The position numbers and the translations under genes were made by a program. From assembly GCA_021234155.1 (NCBI GenBank), contig JAJEKV010000032.1, positions 951,617 through 1,015,616 of the forward strand: a stretch of DNA of 64,000 nucleotides, written 5' to 3'. The stretch is from Isoetes taiwanensis. Taxonomy: Eukaryota; Streptophyta; Lycopodiopsida; Isoetales; Isoetaceae. Shown here piece after piece: positions 1 through 12,727 of the stretch; positions within the stretch are counted from its first letter, which is position 1; each line of letters starts with the position of its first letter. The notes beneath the pieces were generated by a model. The model did not search any database. It worked only from the letters and a program-made list of their open reading frames with translations, and was not told the origin of the DNA.

Positions 1-880
1 ATGGAAGTTACGTATTGTTCCATAGTTAGCTAGCGCCATGTCTTATCCTACAAATCTGATAGTCTACCACTATCTTTTCCTCATGATTTAGATTTTTAGC
101 CCAAAGGATATCTGCTTACATGCAAGGATGTATCCATGAATCTTCCTTTTCTTGATGGTTTCATTTTTTAAATTTAGGTTTGTAGCAAAACGGCATTGAA
201 TGGATTCAGGCGAAAATCCCTTTAGTTCCTGGGTTATAGCAAAAGCTCTAGTAGAAAACTCTCAAAGTCGAGTTTATGTTTGTCGCATGATCGACTCTGA
301 ACTAGTAGAGTAGATGTCTCTACTACAAGGAAAATCATATCTAGCAACAAGAAAGTTATTGGTGGAGCCAACACTACAATGGCATTCAAATTACATTGAG
401 ACTTGCTGCTGAGCTTCCATTCATGTGAAACACAACATGACCAAGGAGTATAACTCTGATCAAGACACAAGACACCAATAGAGTATTTCTAATATTGTTA
501 CTGTATAGATTAAATTTCAGTGCTTAAGATGCATTGTTTGCGTAATCCCCTATCTTATAATACGAAAAAAATGGCTCCAGTTTATTTGCATAGACTACAG
601 GTAGAATTTAAGGGTTTCTCACAATTTATATCTCTTCGCCTAATAAGGCTCAAGAATATATGCATCTGTGCTTATATTTTTTAGAAACATACAACTTCTA
701 TGAACACCCATGTTTTGATTATGCAGGGCCAAGAGTTATAAATGTTGAACAGTGATAAACCAAGAGGCTTCACTGTACCTTTTGGTCTCTACACATACCA
801 AGATTACTAATGTCATGTTGTCGTTTGCAGGTACCTCTAAATCTCTCCCTTCCCTTGTCATTTCTTTGTTCCTGTTTCTG
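1..880. other. no recognisable gene
   Basis: AT-rich sequence with only short, unconvincing reading frames. I see no repeat shared with the rest of the window before about 881, where similarity to the TTAA element begins. Confidence 0.5.
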
Positions 881-2330
881 TTAACAATAGGACCTGTCTC
901 TGGGACCATTCCCGAACCAAGGACCAGAACTACCCACATGACCTCTGCCACTCAAGACCAATCGGTCACCTAGTGGTGATTGTCAACATTAGAGAATTTG
1001 GCAGCTTTTGCACCAGTCCAGAACCGCCTTCTGATATTTCTAGCATAAAGTGACCTAAACTCAAGTAAAGTTGGAGATATTTGCCTGTTTACCAGAACAC
1101 ATTGAGTTTTATGTTCCCATGTTTTCTTGCTATCATTTGATATCGGTAAGCCAATCCCCATTTTGGTCAAAAACACTGCTTGAGGTTCAAGAATTATTTT
1201 ATGACAATTTTTACTTAGTTCTTGTATTATGGGTTGTTAAATTATACGAGGTTTCAAGATTTTTTGAGTGTCTATGAGTCATGTCAACATCAATATTTAC
1301 TAAAAGAATCCTACTATACAAAATTCTGGACAAAAGTATATAAAATGTCTAATAACAACCATCCACACACCATGAGGGGAAGGAGGTAAACTAAGGTGTA
1401 AGCTATGCACTTTTGGAATTCAAATATGATGTACAGCAGCCAGATTAGTACATTAGAGCATAAAAAGTCGAGTCAACTCCACAATTATAGGTCCAAACTC
1501 TTATACTGACAATAGTTAGTTGATGTTTATTGATGAATTCATGGATGTTGTGAAGTTTAACCATAGAAAGAGACATCACCTTTCTTCCCCAAAATGTTTT
1601 TTAAATAGTTGAAAAATGTGAGAAATGACATATAGAGATTTCATTATATAGGTTATATGGTTTATTGAAAACAAGAAATCTTCTTATTTCTTACTAAAAT
1701 AAACTTCTGTATCTGTGTTACTGCTATAAAGCATTATCGTCTATTCATTCATGTAGATTATATTTTCATAAATGTGGAACCTTTCTTAGCATGACAAGTC
1801 TTTAGTTGCATGAGCAAATAACATGTTATTTTTTAAGGTTTTAATTTATATAAGCATACATCACCATTTATAGTCCACGGGACCAATTTTATAGAGTATA
1901 TATCTCACTAGTCTTATCCAGTTTGCCGCATAAAATGATACTATGGCTTTTTAGCTCTTTGACTACATAATTTTAAAGGCGTAAGTGAAAGTCCATGTAG
2001 GTTCACGGTCATAGGTGCCCCATCAATTTCAATTCTTTTGTGTGCTTCAACTCACCCTCAAAGTATGAAAGCTAACGTAATCGATTAATTTTGTCCCATA
2101 CAGAATCATATAAGTAATAATATGGAAAGTTGAATTAAAATTCGATCAAAGTGGCGCGCCATTAGTGATTTTTAAACTTTCATTCATTTGGACCAATGAT
2201 GGTCTGCAACTGACCGGGTAGATAGCGGTCTATCTTGATTTTTGCGGTAAAGTTTTTCAGCATTTGTCCTTGGTTCTTTTGCAAATTTACGAGTGAATTG
2301 TGGACATACAAGTAATTTTGTGGACATTTC
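881..2330 (+). mobile_element. left part of TTAA/CACTAG inverted-repeat element, copy 1 (diverged)
   Basis: This segment aligns in the same order and orientation with 36,851 to about 39,480. It begins TTAACAATAGGACCTG, against TTAACACTAGAGTTGT in the second copy. Shared blocks follow: a GGGACCATT subterminal motif, the stretch around 990-1,230 with GAGAATTTGGCAG and GAGGTTCAAGAATTATTT, a stretch near 1,500-1,560, and a GGACCAATGATGG motif near 2,196 matching one near 39,430. Identity is patchy, so the copy is old. No right-hand terminus was found; a LINE 3' end starts at 2,448. No transposase coding sequence is visible, so it is either non-autonomous or too decayed to recognise. Confidence 0.6.
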
Positions 2331-2447
2331 ATTGATCAACTAGACAAAAGAAATGGTGTGTGTTGATTTATTTTCACGCTTCCATGCATGATAAATAATA
2401 GCGCGAGCAGAACCTCTAAGCTTGATGTTGCTAAAGCATACATGACC

Positions 2448-4640
2448 CTTTTTTTTTTTTTTGAAGAACGTGTTTTACTTCATATTATACACTCAAAATA
2501 TTACAAAGCGCCTTCCAAAGTAAAGAAATGTTTTAGATGATCACCCATATTGGAATTTTAATACGATCAGCTAATTGAAATCTGAAAGCAATTATACAAC
2601 TTCTTACGAATTTCGAAGCACCACCTGAGAAGAAATACGCTTATCATAAGACCTTCTGCCTTCGCTTCCATACACACCCATATTACCCAAGACTTCCTAC
2701 ATGAAATGCAACTTTTAGAAGTGTACCCACCGATTTGGATAAATACCCAAAAGAAAGTGTCAGACTATCCAAAGATACTCCAAAAAAAAAGTGAATGCAA
2801 CCAGACCTAAGACTACTCACCGCACACAAATAATATAAACAAGCACTCCAATGTTTCAATGCACCGCCTCACACATTGGGCAAAGTGGACTACTCCCCGC
2901 TTAAAGCGATGAACCATCTCATTAACCTCAAAGAGCTATTATGAATCACCCCGCCAAAGTAGAACATTTACCTTGAGGATTATGGCTTAGACCAAACAAG
3001 GTTCCGTGATGAATTGCCAAGGCTGAGAAGGCAAAGTCTCAGAAGTGCCATTTCTGAAGGTGATAAAGTATTTGAGGAGTTAAGCAATCAGAGTATGAAC
3101 TTACTAGCTTGCCTTCTTTAATACCTTGGAACAAAGTTCCAAAGATCTCTTTGCTACCCACCTCAAGGAAGCAGCACTTACAAGTATGCTCCATATAACG
3201 ATATCTTTATCCAACAACCCATATGTTCTCTAAACCATTGCCAAGGAGCAATGCCAATATCAAAATACCATTGTTCAATAGAAATAATACCCCGCCTCCT
3301 CCCACCTTGCTTGGGAATGCGTGAGATGCATAAATTCTATGAACCGTGTAGTTGTCCATGAGTAAAGGCAACCACAGAAGGGGAAAGATGCCCTGAGACA
3401 AGCTTCCTAATCAAATGTAATCACTGGCTGGACTACTCTCTAGGCCCGAAGCAAGCCTTTCAAGACTGGAGTATGAAGAAGCTTTCAATGGATATAACAA
3501 TGCCCAAGGAGCTCAATTCTCACACCTCGCTTTATGAAAACCATAATTTCTTTTACTCGATTGTTTACAACTTCATACCGGTGATGTACAATCATCTTTC
3601 AACAACCGTGGAATACGCTTAGAAGCTAAGACCTTACCCTGTAAAGAAAGATCCAACATAACAAGTCCTCTTGTTGTTTAACAATATACATTTCTTCCAT
3701 GCCACCTTCACAAGGCCTCCCGACTCCAGACATCTGTGACAAATGCCTCCCAAGTGTCTTTTTTATCTCTCATTTAGAAGTCGGAGTCAATAAAACCGAA
3801 AACTAAATAAATATGTATTGTTCAATAATCGATTTAGCTACTTGAATTCCACCGCCAAGGATAACTGAACTCTCCACCAAATCGGGCTTGCCTTTGTAAA
3901 TTTAAGTATATCATCCCCCATGCTTCATTCATGCTGGTCATCTAAACCAAAGGGGACTTTAGAAGCTTTGTCTTTGCAGATGGTACAATAACCTCTGCAT
4001 ACTCATATATGTACCTATGGAACTGCCTTCCCCACCCATAAAGCACTATACTTAGCCCAATTATGAGACAAATTTTGATGCAACTGGTGCATATCCAAAA
4101 ATCTTTTGATTATCCGCATTATTCTCTTCACATCCATCACTAGCAAGAAGGTATCGCCCTGCGAAATCGATTAACCAAAACTCGCTTCACCTTCCTCTGA
4201 ATAATAATCCTTTACCAAACCATCCTTTTCAACGCCCTCATGCAATAGTTGCGAAAGTCCTTCCGCCACCAGTAGTAAACAAAAAGGAGCTAAAGGGCAA
4301 CCTTTGCCTTATTCCAGACGCTCAATTGGAAAAAGCACCAATGATTCTCATGGATACAAGACTACCCCTAGCGTAAATCAAGATTTTTGGTTTCATAGAT
4401 CTAAACTGCACTCCAAACTCTAATTTCAAAAGCATGCATCCAAGAAAGTCCACTTCACACTATCATAAGCTTTAGTAAAATCCAATTTTTAAATATAGAA
4501 GATTTTGACTGAACATTGGGGCCAATGAACTCCTCATATGCTTCACTATATTATGAAAAAATTTGTCACCGAAGAAAGCCCGACCGAGCCGCATCTATAC
4601 TAACCTAAAACCTGGGTTAAGTCTTTCCTCGCATAGGTTT
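2448..4640 (-). pseudogene. LINE-A remnant 1 (plant L1-type), 3' half
   Basis: On the plus strand a T-run is followed by GAAGAACGTG, the reversed 3' end shared with the LINE-A copies at 6,808, 30,305, 51,044 and 52,258. Read on the minus strand from about 4,640, frame-broken pieces of reverse transcriptase appear in the right order: an AYDSVKWTFLDA motif (RT block 2), then GKGCPLAPF-like residues, then DTFLL, the remains of the YADD box, then a degraded zinc-binding C-terminal region. Many stops and indels show it is dead. It is 5' truncated within RT; the upstream limit is approximate. Confidence 0.7.
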
Positions 4641-4936
4641 TCTTGTAATAATTTTATAGATAGTAGATAGAAGAGTTATTGGGCCACCTTTTCATTTGGC
4701 TTCTTACTCATTAGTTGTTTCTATTCAAATCACATTATAAGATACCCATAATAATCAACATTATATAATGACAAAACTTAAAAGCACTTTAGACCGAGTT
4801 CACATGCTGTTAACCCAAGCTTGATATTGTCATTACATGAGCTATTAGATTTTTGAGATCATAAAAGGGCCTCTACACTGTCGATTAGGTTATTATATGA
4901 ATTACCAATCGTAAATGTATTCAGGATTCAGTTTAA

Positions 4937-5257
4937 ACAGTTATAACCAACTCAACGATCCCATTTTCTAGCATGGGTAAAGGATAGAAAGTTCAAATGA
5001 GTTTTTGTTTGCGCACAGATAGATCTCATTGAGATCTTTCCAACCTTGTGTGGTTTGCATATCTTTAGCTCCGTGAGGATAGTAAAATGTAAAACCATAT
5101 TTTGGAGTTTGACAATCCAAGTGGTTAAAAATATGTGCAAAGCACCTAAGATTGAAAAGATCTCAACGAGATCTATCTATTGCACTAAACGAGCTATCAA
5201 TTTTCCTATCAATAGTTATGCTAGAAAATTGTGATCCAGTTGAGTTAGTTATAATGC
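4937..5257. mobile_element. foldback MITE-like palindromic element
   Basis: The two halves of this 320 bp stretch are reverse complements with mismatches. AGTTATAACCAACTCAACGATC at the left pairs with GATCCAGTTGAGTTAGTTATAATG at the right. Inward, CAGATAGATCTCATTGAGAT pairs with ATCTCAACGAGATCTATCTA, and pairing continues nearly to the centre. No coding capacity is present. Flanking sequence at 4,680-4,800 and 5,370-5,470 also resembles itself in direct orientation. No clear target-site duplication was seen, so superfamily is not assigned. Confidence 0.6.
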
Positions 5258-6270
5258 TTTTGGGCTGGACTGGACCCGCTGGGCCTCCGATTTCGATTGG
5301 TAGTTCATTTATCTTCATTTGGCTTTAGTTGGTATGTTTTGAAGCGTCTTTTAATTCAAAACCCTAATGCTTTCTCGTGATTTGGCTTACTTATTAGTTA
5401 TTGTTTTTATTCTAATCATACCAAAAAGATAATCATAATATATAAGGATGATGGTTATAACTAACCCGAGCTTTATATATGTCGCTGGTATATGTGACTC
5501 TCTCCTATCTCATAAGGGAAGCAAGAGTTAATAATAAGGTATACAAACCACGTATGAGAATAAACCCAAATGAAGTTGTGCTGATAACGATCACATTCAC
5601 CCTCGAAGCCACTATTATGTTCTCACACGTGAAGAGATTGTGACATGAGATGAGAAGAGACTCCATTTATGAGATGAGATGATGCACTATTTTGAATGAA
5701 ATGTCTTGTAGACTTGTCTCTATCTTTTCATGCCATGCTCAATACGACTTGTCTTGTCAAGATGGCCACCGAGTCACAATTAGCTTACCATTTTGTTATT
5801 GCTTCATACATGACTTTTCATCTGCTTTTAGGAGTCGTACAACGTTATCCAAGAAGAAACTATAGTTCAAAGGATTCAAAGGCACACTTTATATAAAGGC
5901 TCCTAGAGCCTTTTCTTCTACCTTTTACCTTTACGTAACCTTTTATGGTATTATATATGTAAACTCTATTGATAAATTAATGTGTTCTAGGTTGCGTGCA
6001 ACTTTCCTTTTTGTGTGCTTGTTTGTTAAACTGTATGTTCAACTCCCATATCGTGAGCCTTTAACTGGATAAGGAGTTCAGTATTTGCAAACTTTGAGGG
6101 TTCACCGGTATTAAGACTTTTATGTCTTTTCCAAATCGTGATACCCTCGCTAGAAGATGGAAGATGGAGCTTATTCTACAGAGTGAAAAGCTTTCCTGAC
6201 ATGGACCTGTGAAGTGATCTCGGACACTGCATGCCTATTCTTTACGCCTAAAAGTCAATTTTAACAGATA
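5258..6270. other. noncoding; LTR- or promoter-like stretch with TATA motif
   Basis: No gene is visible. A segment at about 5,730-5,840 resembles 36,120-36,230, the sequence flanking the 5' end of the full-length LINE-A, so both belong to a dispersed repeat. TTATATAAAGGCTC near 5,888 looks like a plant TATA box, and the stretch after it could be an LTR transcribed region, but I found no matching partner LTR or terminal TG/CA pair. Confidence 0.3.
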
Positions 6271-6277
6271 CAAACAA

Positions 6278-6578
6278 GCGAAGTCTAGAAGTATGTTAAT
6301 AAAATTATATGGCAAAAACTATGCACGATGTGTCAAATTTTGGCAAGGGATCTTACAAGTTAAAACTTACAAGTGAAGTATGAACTAGAAGTATATTAAT
6401 AAATGTATATGGTAAAAAACTATGCACGAGGTGCTCAAATTTCTTGGCAAGGATCTTACAAGCGAAAAACATACGAGTGAAGTGAAGTGAAGTCTAGAAG
6501 TATGTTAATAAAATTTATATGGCAAGAACTACAACGAGGTGCCCGGGCCTTGGCAAGGATCTTATGTTAAAATTACAA
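6278..6578. repeat. tandem repeat, about 107 bp x 3
   Basis: Three head-to-tail units begin near 6,280, 6,385 and 6,490. Each contains CTAGAAGTATRTTAATAAA, then ATATGGYAARAACTA, then a GGCAAGGATCTTA-like block. Units differ by a few substitutions and small indels. No coding function is seen. Confidence 0.75.
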
Positions 6579-6807
6579 GGAAGTGTGGACATTTGTTGGT
6601 GGAGGTATGGAGAGCTACAAGTGATTGTAAAAACACCGCCCCTATGTAATAAGTAAGAAGATGCTTGACGGAGCATCCTTAAAGAGCTATTGTAAATATC
6701 CGAGTCAATTGATGGAAACATGCTCTAAATTATTCTATTCATGGGATGCAGCAATAATATGCACAAAGGTTTATTTTGTATGAAATCCAAAATGATCCCT
6801 CATAGTT

Positions 6808-7185
6808 TTTTTTTTTTGAAGGAAGACAAACTTATTCAATATTCTAGGAAGAACTACACATATATAGATGCAGTAGACAGAATAAAAATTTCAAAGCAAG
6901 TATTAAAGATAATCCAACGAGTGCAGCCAATTTTGCCCATGTATAAACTAAGATACCCAAATATTCCTCAAAAATCAAATGTTTTTTTCTCGTGGGAGCA
7001 AGTGGTGGAGAACATAGGTATGCTCACCAACTGCCTTACGCCTCATGAAGAAGTTGGTCGACACTAATTGATAAGCTCTTGAAGATACACAACCGGCTTC
7101 TTTTTCAACATAGTGGCTATGCCATACATGTTTCTCCACTTTCCACCTCAACAAACTACCCGAAATGCCCAAGGCCTACAATGGG
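6808..7185 (-). pseudogene. LINE-A remnant 2, extreme 3' end
   Basis: A T-run followed by GAAGGAAGACAAACTTATTC marks the reversed poly(A) end with its AATAAG-type signal. The next 350 bp align closely with 52,258-52,560, including GAAGAAGTTGGTCGACACTA and the frame that reads YQLVSTNFF on the minus strand. Only the 3' UTR and the last codons of ORF2 remain. Confidence 0.75.
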
Positions 7186-8243
7186 ATCCCAATGTCGGAA
7201 TAAAAATAGCCTTCTTGCATTTATAAAGTTTTAGCTACAATGATTAGCTAAAATGCATAAACTAGAATAAGAATCATTTTTACCAAGAGCAGTGCCTTTG
7301 TTCCATTTTAGCTATGATGATAAGAATGTTGTTCGGGTTGATTAAGATTCAAAGTGAGAAAAATGCGCAAATGGTACATTTCTTGGCTTGAACTTGCCAA
7401 GAATTCAAAATTCTCTCTGCTTGATCCTGAATTCATCTCTTCTTCATTCCTGATGCTCCCAGAGGCCTGTGACTCCTTGTCATCCTCGGCTATCCTCTCT
7501 TCATATGGACACCAAAAGTTTGCAATTACTGAAAAAGAGAATCTCATGTGGCTTCTTGAAAGGCTCTTCTGCCCCATCTCCGGAACTACCACCACTCAAC
7601 CTTTCCCTAGAATCTTTTCACCTTGAATATACATTCCGGCAGTGAGAATTTGTGTTAGAAGTTTACAATCTTGGTTGAAAGAATTTTAGGGCTCCAAGAA
7701 ATGCCCTCCGCATTTTCCGTGCACTGCGGATCGATGTAAAGATCTTCATTGAGATGCATATTGAATAAGACTCTTCTTACAAATGAAAGGGCAATTCTCC
7801 ATAATTGAAAAATGATACTTGATTTCATATTGTTGTTTTTGAATGTTGGTAATCATTTTCTCTCAGTTTCTAGATCCTCGCTAATTCTTCCCTTTCGCCC
7901 CTTAATTAATTGCAACCCGTCCTCTAGATATATCCTTGATAATTACGCTGGCCATGGAGGGCCTTCATTGAATAAGATTTTCATGCTGCACTTCATTCTT
8001 CTCAAACTAGATTTTAAAAGCGCCTGACTCATTAGATAATTTTAGATTTGCTGGTGACAAGCCAGGCCTCCAACCAAGAAATCTATTCATAACACCTCCT
8101 AACTCAACAAAGTTTATAGTAAATGGCTCCTCTGGCTTCTTTCCTATTCTTCATAATAGCAAGGCTGCCCTCTTGCTCTTATCTTTTTGGCTGCGCTTGA
8201 GATGTCACCTAAAGACGTTCTTCATTATCAGGAGCATTGGCCT
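7186..8243. other. no supported gene
   Basis: Two overlapping open frames lie on opposite strands at 7,308-7,626. The minus one is rich in Ser and Glu, which might suggest an exon, but it has no family resemblance that I recognise and no clear splice context. The rest is AT-rich and noncoding. Confidence 0.3.
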
Positions 8244-9960
8244 GTGACGCTCCCTACAAATATACGGGTAATCTTGGCCATACACCAGAGGGAAATCCCC
8301 ATCCGGGTCCTTTTGACCGCACGTGTCCCTCCGCTTCATCCCAAGACCCAGTACCCTAGTGCGGGAAGGGACAATGGTCATGCGACTCCTCCCTATGGGC
8401 TCCCTTTACCATACCGGAAGCATAAACAATGCTCTAACTAGCAATAACAATACATCATACTACCCTCAAGGGTAGTACATCCATATATCCATAGCTACAA
8501 CAGAGATAATAAACATATGCTATAAAAACATGAGAGCTACTACCCAAGGCTCCCACTCATGGAGAGGTAGACCGACGGCCAGGGGCCTCAAGATAAAGCG
8601 GACTCTAGGTCATAACAATGAAGGGCTTTGGCAGACAATGGCTAGGGTTGACCATCCGCCCCACTGTGTGCAGGCTACTTTGCGTATGGGCTAAATCAGG
8701 CTCTGCATGACTCTAGCCTCGACGCAATCTCATGGCATCACCCATCGAGACTCACCCCAAGTTGCATCTCCTGGCCCCGCTGAGGTGAAGGTTGCATCTC
8801 CCTTCTGCCCAGAGGTTCCACTTGCCAGGAGGTTCCATGCATGCCACTCATCTGTCCCCCGACTCTAATCCCCCAAACAAGAGCCAGGCCAACACCTGCA
8901 GCCTCTGAGAGGCGGTGGCAACACCATTGCCCTCAAGCGACTCATGCCCGGCCCACATGAAGTGACCGGGCCATAGCTCCCTGGGTTCGCTTAGATTATG
9001 GGAAGAAACATGTGAGTGTTCAAATGGGTTTTATTGCCTCTCCGCACTGCGATACATAAGAAAATATAAGGTTTTAAAAGTTTGAATGCCGATAGATACT
9101 GTGAGGGAGTGTGTGGGTGGCACCAATGTCTCGATTCGTATTCATAATTGTAAGGTCTGGCCATTTTTGGTGAGCTTCACCGCTGGGGATTCCGCCATCG
9201 AGTCTTTAGATCAAGGTCTATATTGTATGAATGCGAGGTTGTATGTTTTAAGTTTCCTTTCGTTAACTTATAAAATATCATACTTATAAATTATTTACGA
9301 CAATACTTACATAATAAGTACTACTATGATAATATATAAAGTAATAGATAATATAAAGTAATAGATAATATTTAAAGTAATAGAGATGTCGATATGTATG
9401 GAAAGGGTTGTCAAGTAAAAGTGTTTTGGGGCAAGTAATTATATGATATGGGTCGTGATTCTTTACAAATAATGTCGACAAAGGGTTTTTCATATGGAAT
9501 CATTGTGATACAATGGATTTTGATAACCTAAGGAACGCATATGGCATATATACCATAATAGAGGTGAATCCCCACAAGTCTAGTCCGCTATGGGGTCCCT
9601 CAAGAGCCACGCCTCAGATGGACCCTCCCTCCGTGATTCCCAGCCCCTGCTATGTAGTGTCACATTACATCATAGCCCTGTGAGTTTTATGGGTTCCCAT
9701 GCACAAAGCCGCATAATATAGGAAACTAAAGGGTCTAACTAGGAGCATTATTAAGTAAGGCTACTAGGTCTCTACCCCCCTTCCCCACTACAAGAGGAGC
9801 AAACATGATCAAATCATCATCATACAACTTCATATCATGATAATTAATGTAATAACATCTAACTAATCATACATATCTAACTTGCTGCTTAGGGGTTCCT
9901 TGATTCGGGTTCAAGATGTTGAATGAGGGTTCTAGGATGGCTCTACCTAGATACGAATAC
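8244..9960 (+). repeat. LTR-like repeat, family 2, plus orientation, with AT-rich insertion
   Basis: Begins TGTGACGCTCCCTAC, close to the start of the chromovirus LTRs at 12,328 and 21,447. Anchors at 8,575 (ACCGACGGCCAGGGGCCTCA), 8,640 (TGGCTAGGGTTG), 8,730 (CATGGCATCACCC) and 9,770 (AGGTCTCTACCCC) occur in the same order, reverse-complemented, at 22,690 down to 22,070. The anchor spacing is about 570 bp longer here, which places an insertion around 9,000-9,560. It carries no protein-coding frame. It is probably a solo or fragmentary LTR; its right end is approximate. Confidence 0.5.
9330..9385. repeat. short AT-rich tandem repeat
   Basis: About three units of AAAGTAATAGATAATAT lie head to tail within the AT-rich insertion that interrupts the surrounding LTR-like repeat. 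Confidence 0.6.
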
Positions 9961-11420
9961 TAACTCATCCGGAGTGCTAACTCCGTGATGAACTACTAAG
10001 AGCACTACTCCAACACATTCCTCGGCATTCCATGGTCTCGGCAGTCGCCGCGCCTCACCCAAGATCAGACACGCACTATGGGGCCTCGCCGCACTAGTGT
10101 ATGCCACAAAGAAACTACCGAAATGGAGTTTCAAGTGCTAAGAAGTTTCCCGTGGTGCTAGGGCCGTAAAAGAGGCCTGCGGTTAGGTTTAGGTTAATAT
10201 AGGCTAGGTCCATGGGATGCCATCATGGGCACCAATGGGGTGAAGCGCCGCAGTGGCGCTTGCCCAATAGGATAAGGCCATGTGGAAAATGGACTTGTCC
10301 TGCGTTATCTAAGTTTATATACTTGACTTAGATATGCACCATGCCACTTCCTAAGCTATACAAGGCCATTAAAGTAGATCGTATAGGACGGACCCAAATA
10401 TAATGATGAGAATGATATTTTCCCGAACGTCATGTACTTCATTGAAGGTCTTCATTTCCTAATTTGTAGACACTCTCAACATTCTTCAATATGCTGAAGA
10501 TTCTCTCTTTAGATGATCAAGATTCTAATATTGCTTTTTATTGACATCTTAAGAAAGTTCTTGTCACTTAGAATTCATCTTAATTTTGATTAAAGCCCTA
10601 TCACAGGAGTCTACCTTCACAATATTGTCGTATTAATGTTCTTTTCCCCTTCAGTGCTACTAAATTGCTTAGATTACCTCTTTCTAATGAGCTTCCAGCA
10701 TCAGAGGCCTTTGGAACCCTCTATTCCTCGTGAGAATTAAAAAGAAGTTTACTCAATTACAGATCCTATTCGTTATCGCGTAATCCATTATTGCTAATGT
10801 TGTTCTTGCTAGCTCTTATGTTTACTTCTAACGCTTTGGTTGCTCCAAATTGATTTATGAGCATGGAATAAATTATTACTCCTATATTTTGAAGGTAGCC
10901 AAAATAGGTTTAGCTAAACTACCTTCAAATTGGGGCTAGAAGTTTTAACACTTGGCTAAACTAAATGGTTTTCTCCCATCACACCCTGCTTTTGGCCAAA
11001 CGCTCACAAAATGGAAAAAGGCAAATATTAGTCATCACCGAATCATTGTAAACTAGAACGGAAAAGCCATGCTGTTTGCATAAATACAATTTATTTAGAC
11101 ATATGTGAAATGCCTAGCTATATTTGAAGGGGAACCAAGAGAGGAATGGATGAGCAATGCGCAAATATGCGCCATATTAGCTAGTTAATTTCAACCCTTG
11201 CACATAATTTTGTTGTTAATAATCAACACATATATGTGTTGACTGTCACAATGTAGTGGCTTCACATCAAGTGTACTAATATAATGGAGAAGGAGATTCA
11301 TAGATTGAGACTATAAAATTATAATGAACAAAAATCTACTTTACAAAATTATTTGGATCCATGGTGTTGATGTTGAGGCATGTACTCATGTAGATATATA
11401 GATGGGCATTTAGTTGTTGT
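9961..11420. other. noncoding, no feature recognised
   Basis: The stretch has moderate GC to about 10,280 and is AT-rich afterwards. I see no domain, repeat partner or RNA gene in it. Confidence 0.4.
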
Positions 11421-11429
11421 TTCTCATGG

Positions 11430-11470
11430 ATAATGATGATGATGATGATGATGATGACGATGATGGTTAC

Positions 11471-11507
<37 letters not shown>

Positions 11508-11549
11508 CGATGATGATGATGATGATGATGAATTATAATGATGATGATG

Positions 11550-11622
<73 letters not shown>
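11430..11622. repeat. compound trinucleotide microsatellite (GAT)n then (AAT)n
   Basis: An interrupted GAT/GAC run from about 11,430 to 11,550 passes into a pure AAT/TAA run to about 11,622. The poly-Asp, poly-Asn and poly-Tyr frames it produces are artefacts of the repeat, not genes. Confidence 0.95.
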
Positions 11623-11639
11623 ATTAATCACGCCTCATA

Positions 11640-12327
11640 GGACCTTGAGGTCATGGAGCCATGTCATATAACCTGCTTTTTATTTTAGCACAATAACTGG
11701 GTAAGATCCTCAACTTTTCAAATAACTATCGCGGGCGCTTTTGGCTCCATATCCGAAGTAAATCATGAAAACTTGAGTATTCCATGATATGTACATCTAA
11801 TCCAAGTAAAGGTGGCACTGTGAAAACATGTTGCTCATCTTCATCTTCCCTTGATCACATAATTGGCAAGTTCGCTCTTCCTTGGGATCTTAAACCATCT
11901 TCCTCGCTTCTATTTTCACTTAAGTGGAACTTGTCTCGATATCCGCAATTGTTTGTTTTATGTACCGCTGGTAATCTTGCTCTCAAGATAGGATTGACTG
12001 TGAGTAAACTATCATTGATTAATATCCGCCATGTATACAAGCATCCTCGAACCCGGTTGTGCCCATATCTTCCTTAATGCGATAGTCTCAACGAGCCCCA
12101 ACCCCAATATCCGTGATCTCGGCCAATTTTCCTCACTTGTCCCCATCGCTCAGCCCATACTACAACATCCCTATACCATCTCGACAACTCGGAGATCTCC
12201 ATGGCATTCTTAGAGAACTGGCGGTCATTCCAGTCCATGAAGTCTATTGATAAATGTAATGGTCCGATTAAGTGCCTCCATTTGTAAGTGGTGGCAGAGC
12301 GCTCGCCAACATGATAGATATGGGGTT
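11640..12327. other. unassigned sequence left of the chromovirus LTR
   Basis: A minus-strand frame at 12,074-12,403 runs across the LTR boundary and contains a Trp/Arg-rich stretch that may be decayed retroelement gag, but I cannot assign it. No other gene is visible. Confidence 0.3.
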
Positions 12328-12727
12328 TGTGACGCTCCATGTATTTATACAGATATGTATAACAATACATCGGCACGCCACCAAAGTAGCTGCACGCCAC
12401 CATGGGGTATCTTGATCTAGGGGGTTGACCTAAAAGGGATTAATTTAGTTAGTCATGCTAAATTAATCATTAAAGGACAATTATCCAACTAATTAAATTG
12501 GACTAATTGGCTAGAGAGCTAACTGGCCTAACTCATTGGCACAAAGATGGGGAATTCCAATTTGGGTCATCAATCCCACCCTATCCTAATTGAACCCTAA
12601 TCGACTCCGCAGAGCAAGAATTACCGAGCGCCTAACCGCGAGTGTCCAATTCATCGAGGGTCCATTTTCACGAGCCCAAGTCCAGAAGATGGAGTTACCG
12701 AACGATAATGGATCTAGAAGGAACTCG
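12328..12727 (+). repeat. left LTR of Ty3 chromovirus, truncated
   Basis: Aligns with 21,447-21,843: both begin TGTGACG, then CTCCATGTATTTATACAG or a near match, then ACGCCACCATGGGGTATCTT, GGGGTTGACCTAAAAGGGAT, and near the end AGATGGAGTTACCGAACGAT. Numerous small differences show age. Similarity stops at GGAACTC, where an inverted piece of pol begins, so the LTR is missing its right part and no primer-binding site can be seen. Confidence 0.8.

Noticed and set aside
7308-7626. Ser/Glu-rich open frame as a host exon
   Set aside because: Open on both strands, no splice context and no family recognised.
11414-11671. Acidic open frame of poly-Asp and poly-Asn
   Set aside because: It is a direct read-through of a GAT/AAT microsatellite, with poly-Tyr on the other strand; no gene context.
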